Source of the DNA: Dallia pectoralis
Taxonomy: Eukaryota; Chordata; Actinopteri; Esociformes; Umbridae
Assembly (NCBI GenBank): GCA_029465975.1
Contig: CM055754.1
Coordinates: 220,421-284,420 of the forward strand
Direction of reading: 5' to 3'
Length of the DNA stretch: 64,000 nucleotides
Each line of letters begins with the position of its first letter. The first letter of the stretch is position 1. A program made the translations under genes and the position numbers. Of the stretch, positions 1 through 11,393 are shown in pieces. The notes under the pieces were generated by a model. It searched no databases and was not told where the DNA came from. It worked only from the letters and a program-made list of their open reading frames with translations.

Positions 1-100
1 GACGTCTATATGGTTATTAGAATAGCTGGAAACTGCAGACAGAGGCAGAATAAGCTTATGGGAAGATGCCAGGAGATGGAAAGTCTGCTGACTAATGAAC

Positions 101-2489
101 CATGGGTATGTGTCCTGTATGAGACATGGGTATGTGTCCTGTATGAGACATGGGTATGTGTCCTGTATGAGACATGGGTATGTGTCCTGTATGAGACATG
201 GGTATGTGTCCTGTATGAGACATGGGTATGTGTCCTGTATGAGACATGGGTATGTGTCCTGTATGAGACATGGGTATGTGTCCTGTATGAGACATGTGTC
301 CTGTATGAGACATGGGTATGTGTCCTGTATGAGACATGGGTATGTGTCCTGTATGAGACATGGGTATGTGTCCTGTATGAGACATGGGTATGTGTCCTGT
401 ATGAGACATGGGTATGTGTCCTGTATGAGACATGGGTATGTGTCCTGTATGAGACATGGGTATGTGTCCTGTATGAGACATGGGTATGTGTCCTGTATGA
501 GACATGGGTGTGTGTCCTGTATGAGACATGGGTATGTGTCCTGTATGAGACATGGGTGTGTGTCCTGTATGAGACATGGGTATGTGTCCTGTATGAGACA
601 TGGGTATGTGTCCTGTATGAGACATGGGTATGTGTCCTGTATGAGATATGTGTCCTGTATGAGACATGGGTATGTGTCCTGTATGAGATATTTGTCCTGT
701 ATGAGACATGGGTATGTGTCCTGTATGAGATATGGGTATGTGTCCTGTATGAGACATGGGTATGTGTCCTGTATGAGATATGTGTCCTGTATGAGATATG
801 TGTCCTGTATGAGACATGGGTGTGTGTCCTGTATGAGACATGGGTATGTGTCCTGTATGAGACATGGGTATGTGTCCTGTATGAGACATGGGTATGTGTC
901 CTGTATGAGATATGGGTATGTGTCCTGTATGAGACATGGGTATGTGTCCTGTATGAGACATGGGTATGTGTCCTGTATGAGACATGGGTATGTGTCCTGT
1001 ATGAGACATGGGTATGTGTCCTGTATGAGACATGGGTATGTGTCCTGTATGAGATGGGTATGTGTCCATGGGTATGTGTCCTGTATGAGACATGGGTATG
1101 TGTCCTGTATGAGATATGGGTATGTGTCCTGTATGAGACATGGGTATGTGTCCTGTATGAGACATGGGTATGTGTCCTGTATGAGACATGGGTATGTGTC
1201 CTGTATGAGACATGGGTATGTGTCCTGTATGATACATGTGGTATGTGTCCTGTATGAGACATGGGTATGTGTCCTGTATGAGACATGGGTATGTGTCCTG
1301 TATGAGACATGGGTATGTGTCCTGTATGAGACATGTGGTATGTGTCCTGTATGAGACATGGGTATGTGTCCTGTATGAGACATGGGTATGTGTCCTGTAT
1401 GAGACATGGGTATGTGTCCTGTGAGACATGAGAGATGGGTATGTGTCCTGTATGAGACATGTGTATGTGTCCTGTATGAGACATGTGTCCTGTATGAGAC
1501 ATGGGTATGTGTCCTGTATGAGACATGGGTATGTGTCCTGTATGAGACATGGGTATGTGTCCTGTATGAGACATGGGTATGTGTCCTGTATGAGACATGG
1601 GTATGTGTCCTGTATGAGACATGGGTATGTGTCCTGTATGAGACATGGGTATGTGTCCTGTATGAGACATGGGTATGTGTCCTGTATGAGACATGGAGAC
1701 ATGGGTATGTGTCCTGTATGAGACATGGGTATGTGTCCTGTATGAGACATGGGTGTGTGTCCTGTATGAGACATGGGTATGTGTCCTGTATGAGACATGG
1801 GTATGTGTCCTGTATGAGACATGGGTATGTGTCCTGTATGAGACATGGGTATGTGTCCTGTATGAGATATGTGTCCTGTATGAGACATGGGTATGTGTCC
1901 TGTATGAGATATGGGTATGTGTCCTGTATGAGATATGTGTCCTGTATGAGATATGTGTCCTGTATGAGACATGGGTGTGTGTCCTGTATGAGACATGGGT
2001 ATGTGTCCTGTATGAGACATGGGTATGTGTCCTGTATGAGACATGGGTATGTGTCCTGTATGAGATATGGGTATGTGTCCTGTATGAGACATGGGTATGT
2101 GTCCTGTATGAGACATGGGTATGTGTCCTGTATGAGACATGGGTATGTGTCCTGTATGAGACATGGGTATGTGTCCTGTATGATACATGGGTATGTGTCC
2201 TGTATGAGACATGGGTATGTGTCCTGTATGAGACATGGGTATGTGTCATGTATGAGACATGGGTATGTGTCCTGTATGAGACATGGGTATGTGTCCTGTA
2301 TGAGACATGGGTATGTGTCCTGTATGAGACATGTGTCCTGTATGAGACATGGGTATGTGTCCTGTATGAGAGATGGGTATGTGTCCTGTATGAGACATGT
2401 GTATGTGTCCTGTATGAGACATGTGTCCTGTATGAGACATGGGTATGTGTCCTGTATGAGACATGTGTATGTGTCCTGTATGAGACATG
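101..2489. repeat. 24-bp minisatellite array (about 100 copies)
   Basis: Tandem units of 24 bp contain the core GGGTATGTGTCCTGTATG. Shorter 18-bp units that lack GGGTAT are interspersed, with point variants (GGGTGTGTG, GAGATATG). Because 24 is divisible by 3, every stop-free frame stays open for hundreds of codons on both strands, so the long ORFs here are artefacts. The run of variant units around 779-822 recurs near 1935-1978, which indicates an internal duplication of about 1.15 kb. The array lies upstream of SLC35F4 exon 1. Nothing coding is seen. Confidence 0.95.
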
Positions 2490-2930
2490 GGGGGTTGTGT
2501 TAGGTGTGTGGGTGGGTCTGGTTTAGGTAAATCCCTTCCTTGCTCAGTTCAATTCATTAGTGGTGCAGTGGAGCAGACAACAGAACAGGACCTCTATAAA
2601 TAATATAAGACTGGAGGAGGAGTGAAGTAGATGACAAGTGCCAGCAGAGGAGAGAGAGTGTGATTGGGAGATGGTTGATAGAAGGACAGAAGGAGGGGGC
2701 GATGGCAGACACACCATCATTTCTCCTGGCTGCTTGGTTACCATCCAAACAAAGCAGCTGATTTGCAGAGCAAACGAAGAGGGGGAAACATGTGAGGAAG
2801 AGGCGGGGGAACGAAAGGAATGAGATGAAACCAGTGATTTTGCCACACACACTCAACGTCTCCCTTGGAGACAGTGGCATGTTGGATTATGGCTTGAAAG
2901 TGCAATGGTAAAATACTCCAATCCACAGGA
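2490..2930. other. Non-repetitive stretch, no gene seen
   Basis: Unique, purine-rich sequence between two repeat blocks, upstream of SLC35F4. No exon with splice sites, tRNA or transposon ends could be recognised. It could contain part of the SLC35F4 promoter or 5'UTR, but no TATA box or other start-site signal is convincing. Confidence 0.5.
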
Positions 2931-3190
2931 CTTCTACTGAGCTTTATTACTGTCCAGAGAGACATACAGCACTTCTACTGAGCTTTATTACTGTCCAGAG
3001 AGAAAGACAGCATTCTACTGAGCTTTATTACTGTCCAGAGAGAAAGACAGCATTCTACTGAGCTTTATTACTGTCCAGAGAGAAAGACAGCATTCTACTG
3101 AGCTTCACCACTGTCCAGAGAGACATACAGCATTCTACTGAGCTTTACCACTGTCCAGAGAGACATACAGCATTCTACTGAGCTTTACCA
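2931..3190. repeat. About 40-bp tandem repeat, 6-7 copies
   Basis: Units share TTCTACTGAGCTTTA followed by CTGTCCAGAGAGA, with variants TTATTACTG/TTACCACTG and GAAAGACAG/GACATACAG. The array ends about 180 bp before the SLC35F4 start codon, so it may lie in the promoter or 5'UTR. Confidence 0.9.
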
Positions 3191-3370
3191 TAAACATCAA
3201 TAGGCATTTAGAAGGAAGACTGGGATAAAGTTATAAAGACAACCGCATGTGGACGAGCCTTCTTCATCATCATAATTTTCCTGGAGGACTTGCTGAGTGT
3301 ATCTGTATCCCAAGGAGTCAAACAGACAGACAACACAGAGAGGGACTGTGGACTCCGCTCCTAGTGGAGG

Positions 3371-6300
3371 ATGAAGAAGCATTCAGCCAGAGTAGCTCCT
3401 CTCAGCTCCTACAGCTCCCAGATCCTAACCTGCCACATCTCTGAAGGTAAAGCCTCTAGACCCGGGTGCCTGGGGAGGAGAGGAGGTCTGGGGAGGAGAG
3501 GAGGTCTTGGGAGGAGAGGAGGTCTGGTGACTGGGGAGGAGAGGAGGTCTGGGGAGGAGAGGAGGTCTGGTGACTGGGGAGGAGAGGAGGTCTGGTGAGG
3601 AGAGGAGGTCTGGGGAGGAGAGGAGGTCTGGGGAGGAGAGGAGGTCTGGTGACTGGGGAGGAGAGGAGGTCTGGGGAGGAGAGGAAGTCTGGGGAGGAGA
3701 GGAGGTCTGGTGCCTGGGGGTGTTTGTGTGTGTGCAGGTTTGTATGAATGTGTGCAGGTGTGTGTGTGTGCAGGTGTGTGTGTGTGTGTGGGTGTTTGTG
3801 TGCAGGTGTGTGTGTGTGGGTGTATGTGTGCAGGTGTGTTTGTGTGTCTACATTTGGGCATTTAGATGTGCTAGTCTGTGTGTTTGAAATGTACAGCGTC
3901 ATTCTGTAAGAGCATGGACACATGGTGAGATTAAAGTGTCTTTATACATGCCTTTGGCTCAATGCTGTCAAAATGCTCCCATATACAGTGGATATAAAAA
4001 GTCACCACATCTTTTAAAATCCCAGTTTTCTGTGATGTTAGAAAATGAGAAAAAGATCAATCATGTCAGAACTTTTTCCACCTTTAATAATCTGTGCCAT
4101 TCCAAATGTAAATCTTCTTCTGGTGAAGCCATGCTTTTCAGGATTTGGTTGTGTGCTTTGGGTTGTTGTCGGACTGAAAGGTAAACATCCTATTCATCTT
4201 CAGTTTTCTAACGGAAATTTTCTTTGTCCAAAAATTGCCTGGTATTTGGAACTATTCATTATTCCCGCCACCCTGACTAAGGCCTCGGTTCTAGCTGAAG
4301 AAAAACAGCCCCAAAGCATGATGCTGTCACCACCATGCTTCACTGTGGGTATGCTGTTCTTTATGTGATGTGCAGTGTTGTATGGGCTGCCCCATAGACC
4401 ATACATATAAAAGAATACGGGAGATTGTTGTCACATGTAGCACACAACCTGTACTTGACAGAAATTCCTGCAGCTCCTTTAATGTTGCATTAGGCCTCTT
4501 TGGAAGCCTCCCTGACCAGTTTCTACTCGTCTTTTCATAAGTTTTGTTGGGACGTCCAGGTCTTGGTAATGTCTCTGTTGTACCATATTTTCCCATCCAG
4601 ACACGTATACGCATACATGAGCTCACAAACACACATATTTACAGCAACAATGCAGGGTTCTGAGTTTTTTTCTCCATTGCTAAATTTATTTTTGGACAAA
4701 TAAATGCATTAAATAGAATGATTGATTGACATGAAAGCTCATTTAAACAAATGTGGATTAGTATTTTGTGTATAAGGTTATCTTTATATAAAGCTTTATT
4801 GGAATTTATTGGATTTTTTATCTGTGTTTTTGGCTTTCCCTGATGGTTTGTAACTCACCTGTCTTTAAAGGGAATTGAATATTGGACATTTATTACGTTT
4901 GGATGGGAGTGTTCCTTCATTATCAACAGGAAACACACCCTGCATATAACCCATTCTATTTATCCATGGATAAGACTTGACTACTGATCAATAACCTAAA
5001 GCATTTTGATGTGAAGTTTGCTTCTTGCTTACAGTTGGTCAGAGAAGGATACAGAATAAAGATGAGCTGGCCATTCTGCTATGATCTGAGCTGAACTTGT
5101 ATTATTAGTATTGAGCTTGGTTTGTCACGATGGGGATCTTTCTCCCTAAGCTTTGCTCAGGTTTTCACTGAAACCCGTTAAGGACTCTGGAGACTGTGCA
5201 CCATGTTCTGCTCCGATTGCAAAATGACTGCTGTAAGGAATATAGAATCAATACACTTCCTGACGTCTGCTCTGACTTCCTGGTTGGCAGTTGTAGTGAG
5301 TTTGATATTGGCTTATTGGTTCTTCTTGTTCAATTGCAAGGAAAATACAAAAGGTTGCTGAAGTTTTAATAATGTTTTTCTGTAGTTGTTAAGTTGTCAG
5401 CACACTGTAGAGGTCACTACTGTATTCATAATGAAAGGTTATTGTGAACGTTTCCTCTTCTAGTTCATTTAAAGATAACAGAAAGAATGGAACAAACAGG
5501 GATCTGGAACATTGACAATTTATTTCTGGTCTAAATTCCATCAATGGAAATGTCTATGTTAAGATCATTGTGCTCTATGCGGATATTTCTGACATGATAT
5601 ACAAGCTATCACCATGCTAAGACAACATCTTTTTATGAAAGCTTTGCCTTTTACAGTAGGTATTTTAAACTGTGGGTCTGACTGCTCACTGAGGACGAAT
5701 GATCAATACTTGCTTACTTCAGTGATGAAGCCAGGCAGTGTCAGATAATGAAACCTACTGGCCTTCATGAAACACTTAGATACCCAGCACTACAGCTTGA
5801 TTTCAGTTTTTCATAAAGGCCAGTAGGTTTCATTATATTAAGTTATCACAGATAGATACCCAGCACTACAGTTTGATTTATCTGTGATAACTTCAGGTGT
5901 CATATAATGAAACCTACTGGTCATTATGAAGTCTCATGTTGACACTACTTCACCTCCTCTAAACACTGTGTCTCCTCCTACAGAAGAGGAGGGCTCTGAG
6001 TCTCATGTTGACACTACTTCACCTCCTCTAAACACTGTGTCTCCTCCTATAGGAGAGGAGGGCTCTGAGTCTCATGTTGACACTACTTCACCTCCTCTTA
6101 ACACTGTGTCTCCTCCTACAGGAGGAGGGCTCTGAGTCTCATGTTGACACTACTTCACCTCCTCTAAACACTGTGTCTCCTCCTACAGGAGGAGGGCTCT
6201 GAGTCTCATGTTGACACTACTTCACCTCCTCTTAACACTGTGTCTCCTCCTACAGGAGGAGGGCTCTGAGTCTCATGTTGACACTACTTCACCTCCTCTA

Positions 6301-9300
6301 AACACTGTGTCTCCTCCTATAGGAGAGGAGGGCTCTGCGTCTCATGTTGACACTACTTCACCTCCTCTTAACACTGTGTCTCCTCCTATAGGAGAGGAGG
6401 GCTCTGAGTCTCATGTTGACACTACTTCACCTCCTCTTAACACTGTGTCTCCTTCTATAGGAGAGGAGGGCTCAGCGTCTCATGTTGATACTCCTGGTAG
6501 TGAGACCAGTGGAGACGGGACATCCTACCAGACATTTGCTAACACATTACTGAAGGTTCTAGGCGGTCTGCTGTTTGTTCTTTGTGTCTCCTCCTCCTGC
6601 GTGGGCACCAATCAGCTGGTCCAGCTCACATTCAAGTCCTTCTCCTGCCCCTTCTTCATCTCCTGGTTCAGTACCAACTGGAACATCCTCTTCTTCCCTC
6701 TCTACTACGGAGGCCATTTGGTCACCACCCGGGACAAACAGACGCCGATACAGAAATTCAGGTGATTAACCCTTATTGTGTGACTCTATAGGTTATATGG
6801 ATGGTATTACATATCTCTCTTGTCATTTCCACTGGGATATTGACCGCAGCAGAACAAATGACCAGTGTAATAATGGCGATGTGTGCACATTTCTCTGAAG
6901 CATTGCCAAGGTCTTGACAACCAAACAAAAATGCTTTTGACTTCCATCCAAAGTTTTTGCATTCCTGTTCACAGATTTGGAAATAAATAAGAGGCAAGTA
7001 ATTTTGGTAAGTGCTCTTACCAACCAAACCCTGTTGAGTTCATTCCCTCTGTCCTGTATTATATCAGAGAGTGCAGCAGGCTATTTGGGGAAGATGGGAT
7101 GACCCTCAGGTTGTTCCTGAAACGGACTGCCCCGTTCTCCATCCTGTGGACTTTGACAAACTATCTGTACCTGTTGTCCCTGAGGAAGCTGACAGCTACT
7201 GATGTATCAGCCCTGTACTGTTGTCACAAGGCCTTTGTCTTCCTGCTTTCCTGGATTGTCCTGAAGGATCGCTTCATGGGTGTACGGGTCAGTACTCCAC
7301 CACTGACACTGACCCGTCCCACTGACACCACTAACTGACCCGTACCACTGACCCGTACCACTGACCTGTACCACTAACTGACCTGTACCACTAACTGACC
7401 TGTACCACTGACACCACTAACTGACCCGTACCACTGACACCACTAACTGACCCGTACCACTGACCCGTACCACTGACCTGTACCACTAACTGACCCGTAC
7501 CACTGACCTGTACCACTAACTGACCTGTACCACTGACCCGTCCCACTGACACCACTAACTGACCCGTACCACTAACTGACCCGTACCACTGACCCGTACC
7601 ACTAACTGACACGTACCACTAACTGACCCGTACCACTAACTGACCCGTACCACTAACTGACCCGTACCACTGACCCGTACCACTGACACTACAGTTAAAC
7701 AGCTGTTACATTATGATCAAGTATTAATGCTGATTGCTTTATGTCCTTTATCTAAACATGCAGATTGTGGCGGCCATAATGGCAATAACAGGCATCGTCA
7801 TGATGGCTTATGCAGATGGTTTCCATGGTGACTCTATTATAGGTGTGGCCTTGGCTGTGGGATCTGCGTCCACCTCAGCTCTCTACAAGGTCAGTGTGGT
7901 AATCAGGTGTCTGTTAAGTAGGTGTTAATTAGGAATACATACATAGTTTCTATTTTGGCTTCCATCAGAACAACATCCATTTGCATTGTCTGTGGTCTCC
8001 AGGTGCTATTTAAGATGTTTCTGGGCAGTGCCAACCTGGGTGAGGTAGCTCACTTCCTCTCCACAATGGGTGTCTTCAATCTTATCTTCATCTCCATCAT
8101 CCCCTTCATCTTGTACTTCACCAAAGTGGAGCACTGGGGCTCTTTGTCCTCGCTGCCCTGGGGATACCTGTGTGGCCTGGCTGGACTCTGGCTTGGTGAG
8201 TGGGGATACCAGTGTGGCCTGGCTGGGTGAGTGGGGATACCTGTGTGAGTGGGGATACCAGTGTGGCCTGGCTGGGTGAGTGGGGATACCAGTGTGAGTG
8301 GGGATACCAGTGTGAGTGGGGATACCAGTGTGAGTGGGGATACCAGTGAGGCCTGGCTGGGTGAGTGGTCACATCAATGGGAAACACACACGTCTCTACT
8401 TGGGTTAACCTGATCATTTCTTTTCCAGTGTTTAATATCCTGGTTAATGTCGGCCTGGTTCTCACCTACCCCATCCTCATCTCAATAGGGACACTACTCA
8501 GTGTGCCCGGAAATGCAGGTATCTGCATGTTTTTTTGTCGACCTGTCTGTATCTGTCTGCCTGCCTGTGTATCTGTGTGTGTTTGTGTGTAGAGTCCAGC
8601 ACATTTTAATGGTATCGTCTCTGGAATAATGTATGTAGACCTTCTCATAGTATTGTAGTCCGGAGGTATTTTATCCAGAGATCAGCACTTCGGCCCCATG
8701 CAGCAAACAGATTACACAGCAAGTCTCACTCACCTCAGAAACCCAATCGTTGATGTGTTTTCACAGACGCAGCAACTCTTTGTCAGTAAGGGAATATCAG
8801 GTTGCTTAGGCGACACAAAATGCCTGCAGACTAGTTCTTTTGCATAACCACAGTGTCCTGCAGGAAGGTCAGTGGGTTACGACTGCTTGGTGCTGCGTTT
8901 GTTTCTGGACCAATGAAGCGTGGAGATCCCATAGTGATCCTCTGTTTCTGGACCAATGAAGCGTGGAGATCCCATAGTGATCCTCTGTTTCTGGACCAAT
9001 GAAGCGTGGAGATCCCATAGTGATCCTCTGTTTCTGGACCAATGAAGCGTGGAGATCCCATAGTGATCCTCTGTTTCTGGACCAATGAAGCGTGGAGATC
9101 CCATAGTGATCCTCTGTTTCTGGACCAATGAAGCGTGGAGATCCCATAGTGATCCTCTGTTTCTGGACCAATGAAGCGTGGAGATCCCATAGTGATCCTC
9201 TGTTTCTGGACCAATGAAGTGTGGAGATCCCATAGTGATCCTCTGTTTCTGGACCAATGAAGTGTGGAGATCCCATAGTGATCCTCTGTTTCTGGACCAA

Positions 9301-10000
9301 TGAAGCGTGGAGATCCCATAGTGATCCTCTGTTTCTGGACCAATGAAGCGTGGAGATCCCATAGTGATCCTCTGTTTCTGGACCAATGAAGTGTGGAGAT
9401 CCCATAGTGATCCTGTTTCTGGACCAATGAAGCGTGGAGATCCCATAGTGATCCTCTGTTTCTGGACCAATGAAGCGTGGAGATCCCATAGTGATCCTCT
9501 GTTTCTGGACCAATGAAGCGTGGAGATCCCATAGTGATCCTCTGTTTCTGGACCAATGAAGCGTGGAGATCCCATAGTGATCCTCTGTTTCTGGACCAAT
9601 GAAGCGTGGAGATCCCATAGTGATCCTCTGTAAACTCCCATGTTAAACTTGTACTCCTGCTGCTCAGTTGATCCCAGAGTCCTGTTGTTACTTTGTTCTC
9701 CTGTCTCGATTATACCTCACATGTGCTTTATTAATCACCCCATATCCTGCTCCACCAGCGGTAGATGTGTTGAAACATCAAGTGATCTTTACTGTGGTTC
9801 GTCTGGCTGCTACATGCATCATCTGCCTGGGCTTCCTGTTGCTGCTGCTCCCTGAGGAGTGGGACTCCGTCACCCTGCGTTTCCTCGCTGCCTTCGCAGA
9901 CAAGAAGTCCGAGGAGCACGGAGAGGAGCTGACAGACTCCAGCATCCACACGCGCAGTCGCAGCCGCGCCAATGGAGCAGTCTCAATCCCTTCGGCATGA
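3371..10000 (+). CDS. slc35f4: SLC35F4-like solute carrier (7 coding exons)
   Basis: Exons: 3371-3446, exon 2 (start 6323, 6392 or 6461; end 6761), 7068-7287, 7764-7889, 8003-8195, 8429-8518 and 9759-10000 (TGA). Phases agree throughout, giving 415, 438 or 461 aa depending on the exon 2 acceptor. All junctions are GT-AG. The start MKKHSARVAPL is the recalled SLC35F3/F4 N-terminus. The body carries KLTATDVSAL, FVFLLSWIVLKDRFMGVR, IVAAIMAITGIVMMAYADGF and GFLLLLLPEEWD, and the tail RANGAVSIPSA fits F4 better than F3. Multiple hydrophobic segments fit the roughly ten-helix EamA/DMT fold of a multi-pass membrane transporter; the substrate of F4 is not established. Residues encoded before the first helix come partly from a 69-bp minisatellite, so the cytosolic N-terminus is probably variable. 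Introns 1, 3, 5 and 6 hold tandem repeats. An additional 5' non-coding exon cannot be excluded. Confidence 0.93.
3471..3717. repeat. 18-bp G/A-rich minisatellite in SLC35F4 intron 1
   Basis: Tandem GGGGAGGAGAGGAGGTCT units, some with an inserted GGTGACT. It begins about 25 bp after the exon 1 donor at 3447. The strand is strongly purine-rich with runs of four G, so G-quadruplex or R-loop formation in the intron is possible. Confidence 0.9.
3718..3850. repeat. TG-rich microsatellite with CAGG interruptions
   Basis: Imperfect TG repeat interrupted by GCAGGTGTGTG, the same motif that makes up the 1.1 kb array in EXOC5 intron 7. Confidence 0.85.
3985..4640 (-). mobile_element. Degenerate Tc1/mariner transposon fragment with transposase remnant
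   Basis: The minus-strand translation contains VKHGGDSIMLWGCFSSA, RVAGIMNSSKYQAI and FQSDNNPKHTTKS. These are hallmarks of the catalytic part of Tc1-family transposases (WGCFS block, DNDPKH-like block). Another frame upstream gives RPGRPNKT and ATLKELQEFLSSTG from the DNA-binding half. Stops and frameshifts separate the pieces, so it is a fossil. The left end at 3985 (CAGTGGATATAAAAAGTC) looks like a terminal inverted repeat, but no matching right end was found, so the element is truncated. It sits in SLC35F4 intron 1 in antisense orientation. Confidence 0.88.
4641..5744. other. Unique intronic sequence of SLC35F4, no feature seen
   Basis: AT-rich non-repetitive sequence inside SLC35F4 intron 1. 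No coding exon with splice signals, RNA gene or transposon could be recognised. Confidence 0.5.
5745..5924. repeat. Nested inverted repeats, MITE-like
   Basis: A 21-bp arm at 5745-5765 (ATAATGAAACCTACTGG...) is perfectly complementary to 5816-5836. A 15-bp arm at 5840-5854 (AAGTTATCACAGATA) is perfectly complementary to 5879-5893. The first arm recurs, slightly changed, at about 5904-5922. Both loops carry the same internal motif GATACCCAGCACTACAG. This suggests a small non-autonomous element duplicated or rearranged on itself, just upstream of the exon 2 minisatellite. Confidence 0.75.
5932..6480 (+). repeat. 69-bp minisatellite carrying splice acceptors and SLC35F4 coding sequence
   Basis: Eight units start at 5932, 6001, 6070, 6137, 6204, 6271, 6340 and 6409, followed by a partial unit at 6478. 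Each unit has a branch-point-like CTAAAC or CTTAAC, a pyrimidine tract and TACAG or TATAG followed by GAG. In frame the unit encodes 23 residues, SHVDTTSPPLNTVSPP plus GEEGSE. Units at 6070, 6137 and 6204 are 67 bp (two bases missing near the acceptor) and lose the frame. Only acceptors before 6323, 6392 and 6461 continue openly into exon 2. Confidence 0.9.
7297..7690. repeat. Short tandem repeat in SLC35F4 intron 3, antisense to its donor
   Basis: Units of 12-17 bp are built from CTGACCCGTACCA with optional CTAA or CACCACTAA. The 12-mer ACTGACCCGTAC inside the repeat is the exact reverse complement of 7282-7293, which spans the exon 3 donor (TGTACGG, then GTCAGT). Confidence 0.93.
8196..8375 (+). 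repeat. Repeat duplicating the SLC35F4 exon 5 donor
   Basis: Units GTGAGTGGGGATACCAGT alternate with longer ones that include TGTGGCCTGGCTGG, which is exon 5 sequence (codons for CGLAG). The authentic donor GTGAGTGGGG at 8196 is followed by about ten further GTGAGTGG copies. Confidence 0.92.
8901..9630. repeat. 43-bp minisatellite, about 17 copies, SLC35F4 intron 6
   Basis: Highly homogeneous 43-bp units with GTTTCTGGACCAATGAAG and GATCCCATAGTGATCC. The only variants are GCG/GTG and one unit near 9414 lacking two bases. It contains CCAAT on the plus strand in each unit. It ends about 130 bp before the exon 7 acceptor at 9758. Confidence 0.95.
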
Positions 10001-10434
10001 CCCCTGACCTGTCAGCTCTGTTGATCCTGTTGGTCCCATCACTGATGATGACTCTGGCGCAGACTACAAACTGAGAGAAACTGTCAAAGGTCTGTCACTT
10101 TCCCCAGCAACTACTGGGAGTCAAATGAGAGAAAACAAGTCACTGGACGGAATGATGAAAAGTGTCATTTACTTTCTTAAAATCCACAACAGGGCTCGTT
10201 AACCCTAACCTAACCCACGCTCTTAGAACATGTTAGCCTTGAACCTCCTCCATGGACTTTATTCTGTGAATATAAATATTGACAGGGCCAGTTTGGCTCA
10301 ATCCAATCTGTATTTATTGAATTTACTCAGAGGTGTATCGATAGAGTATTTACATTTTACTTCTTATGTACGATTATCTAGAGGAACGGTTTGAGAAATA
10401 TACTATGCTTAATGTACAGGCTTTTTTCTTTTTT

Positions 10435-10440
10435 AATAAA
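10435..10440 (+). terminator. Candidate poly(A) signal of SLC35F4
   Basis: AATAAA lies 435 bp after the stop codon. A second AATAAA is at 10525-10530. Either could end the transcript. Confidence 0.55.
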
Positions 10441-10908
10441 AGAAAAAAGACAAGTTGTTTCTTGTAATTGGTGTCAAATCAGATTGCCTTGTAAACACAT
10501 GTAAACAGGTTTTCCACATTAGTAAATAAACACACGCTACTTTCCAAACATGAAAACAGTTGACATCTTTCAGTTATCAATAATCTGGTCCAGATTAGCT
10601 ATGGACTTCTGGCAGAGCTTCTGAGGCCTTTTTGTCTTCTATTCGTCCTATTACATCACCTTTGCATGGAAAACACAGAGGAACACGAACAGCAGCTTCA
10701 TATGACTGCATAATGACAACCTGCTCAATAGAACATGCAGAGTCTGAGAGTGATCCTTTTGATCAACTACACAAGTACTTGGTATTAAACTACAGAAGAC
10801 TGTGAACGTGCATTAACTGTGAATAGATAAGATATGACACGGCCATGTTTCTTATTCTCAGTTCCAAACATCTCCAGTAGCATGTGACTTTTCCTGTCCT
10901 CATTACTT

Positions 10909-11393
10909 ATATGTGATGATTTAAATATTCCAGGGAGGGGTTGAATCATTATATGTGATGATTTAAATATTCCAGGGAGGGGTTGAATCATTATATGTGA
11001 TGATTTAAATATTCCAGGGAGGGGTTGAATCATTATATGTGATGATTTAAATATTCCAGGGAGGGGTTGAATCCTCATTACTTATATGTGATGACTTAAA
11101 TATTCCAGGGAGGGGTTGAATCCTCATTACTTATATGTGATGATTTAAATATTCCAGGGAGGGGTTGAATCCTCATTACTTATATGTGATGATTTAAATA
11201 TTCCAGGGAGGGGTTAAATCATTACATATATGTGATGATTTAAATATTCCAGGGAGGGGTTAAATCATTACTTATATGTGATGATTTAAATATTGCAGGG
11301 AGGGGTTGAATCATTACTTATATGTGATGATTTAAATATTGCAGGGAGGGGTTGAATCATTACTTATATGTGATGATTTAAATATTCAAAACT
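10909..11393. repeat. About 42-bp AT-rich minisatellite, 11-12 copies
   Basis: Units contain ATATGTGATGATTTAAATA then TTCCAGGGAGGGGTTGAATC, with CATTA or CTCATTACTTA spacers of different length. Confidence 0.93.

Noticed and set aside
6..2249. Very long minus-strand ORFs (747 and 714 codons) of HTHVSYRT-type repeats
   Set aside because: They are the read-through of a 24-bp repeat whose length is a multiple of three; every frame is open, and there are no splice or start contexts.
101..2489. CRISPR-like regular direct repeats here and in other arrays
   Set aside because: Units abut with no unique spacers and the host is clearly a vertebrate; these are minisatellites.
5926..6135. ORF over the first units of the SLC35F4 minisatellite as a separate coding exon
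   Set aside because: It runs into a stop at 6133-6135 in the first 67-bp unit and has no donor leading to the next exon.
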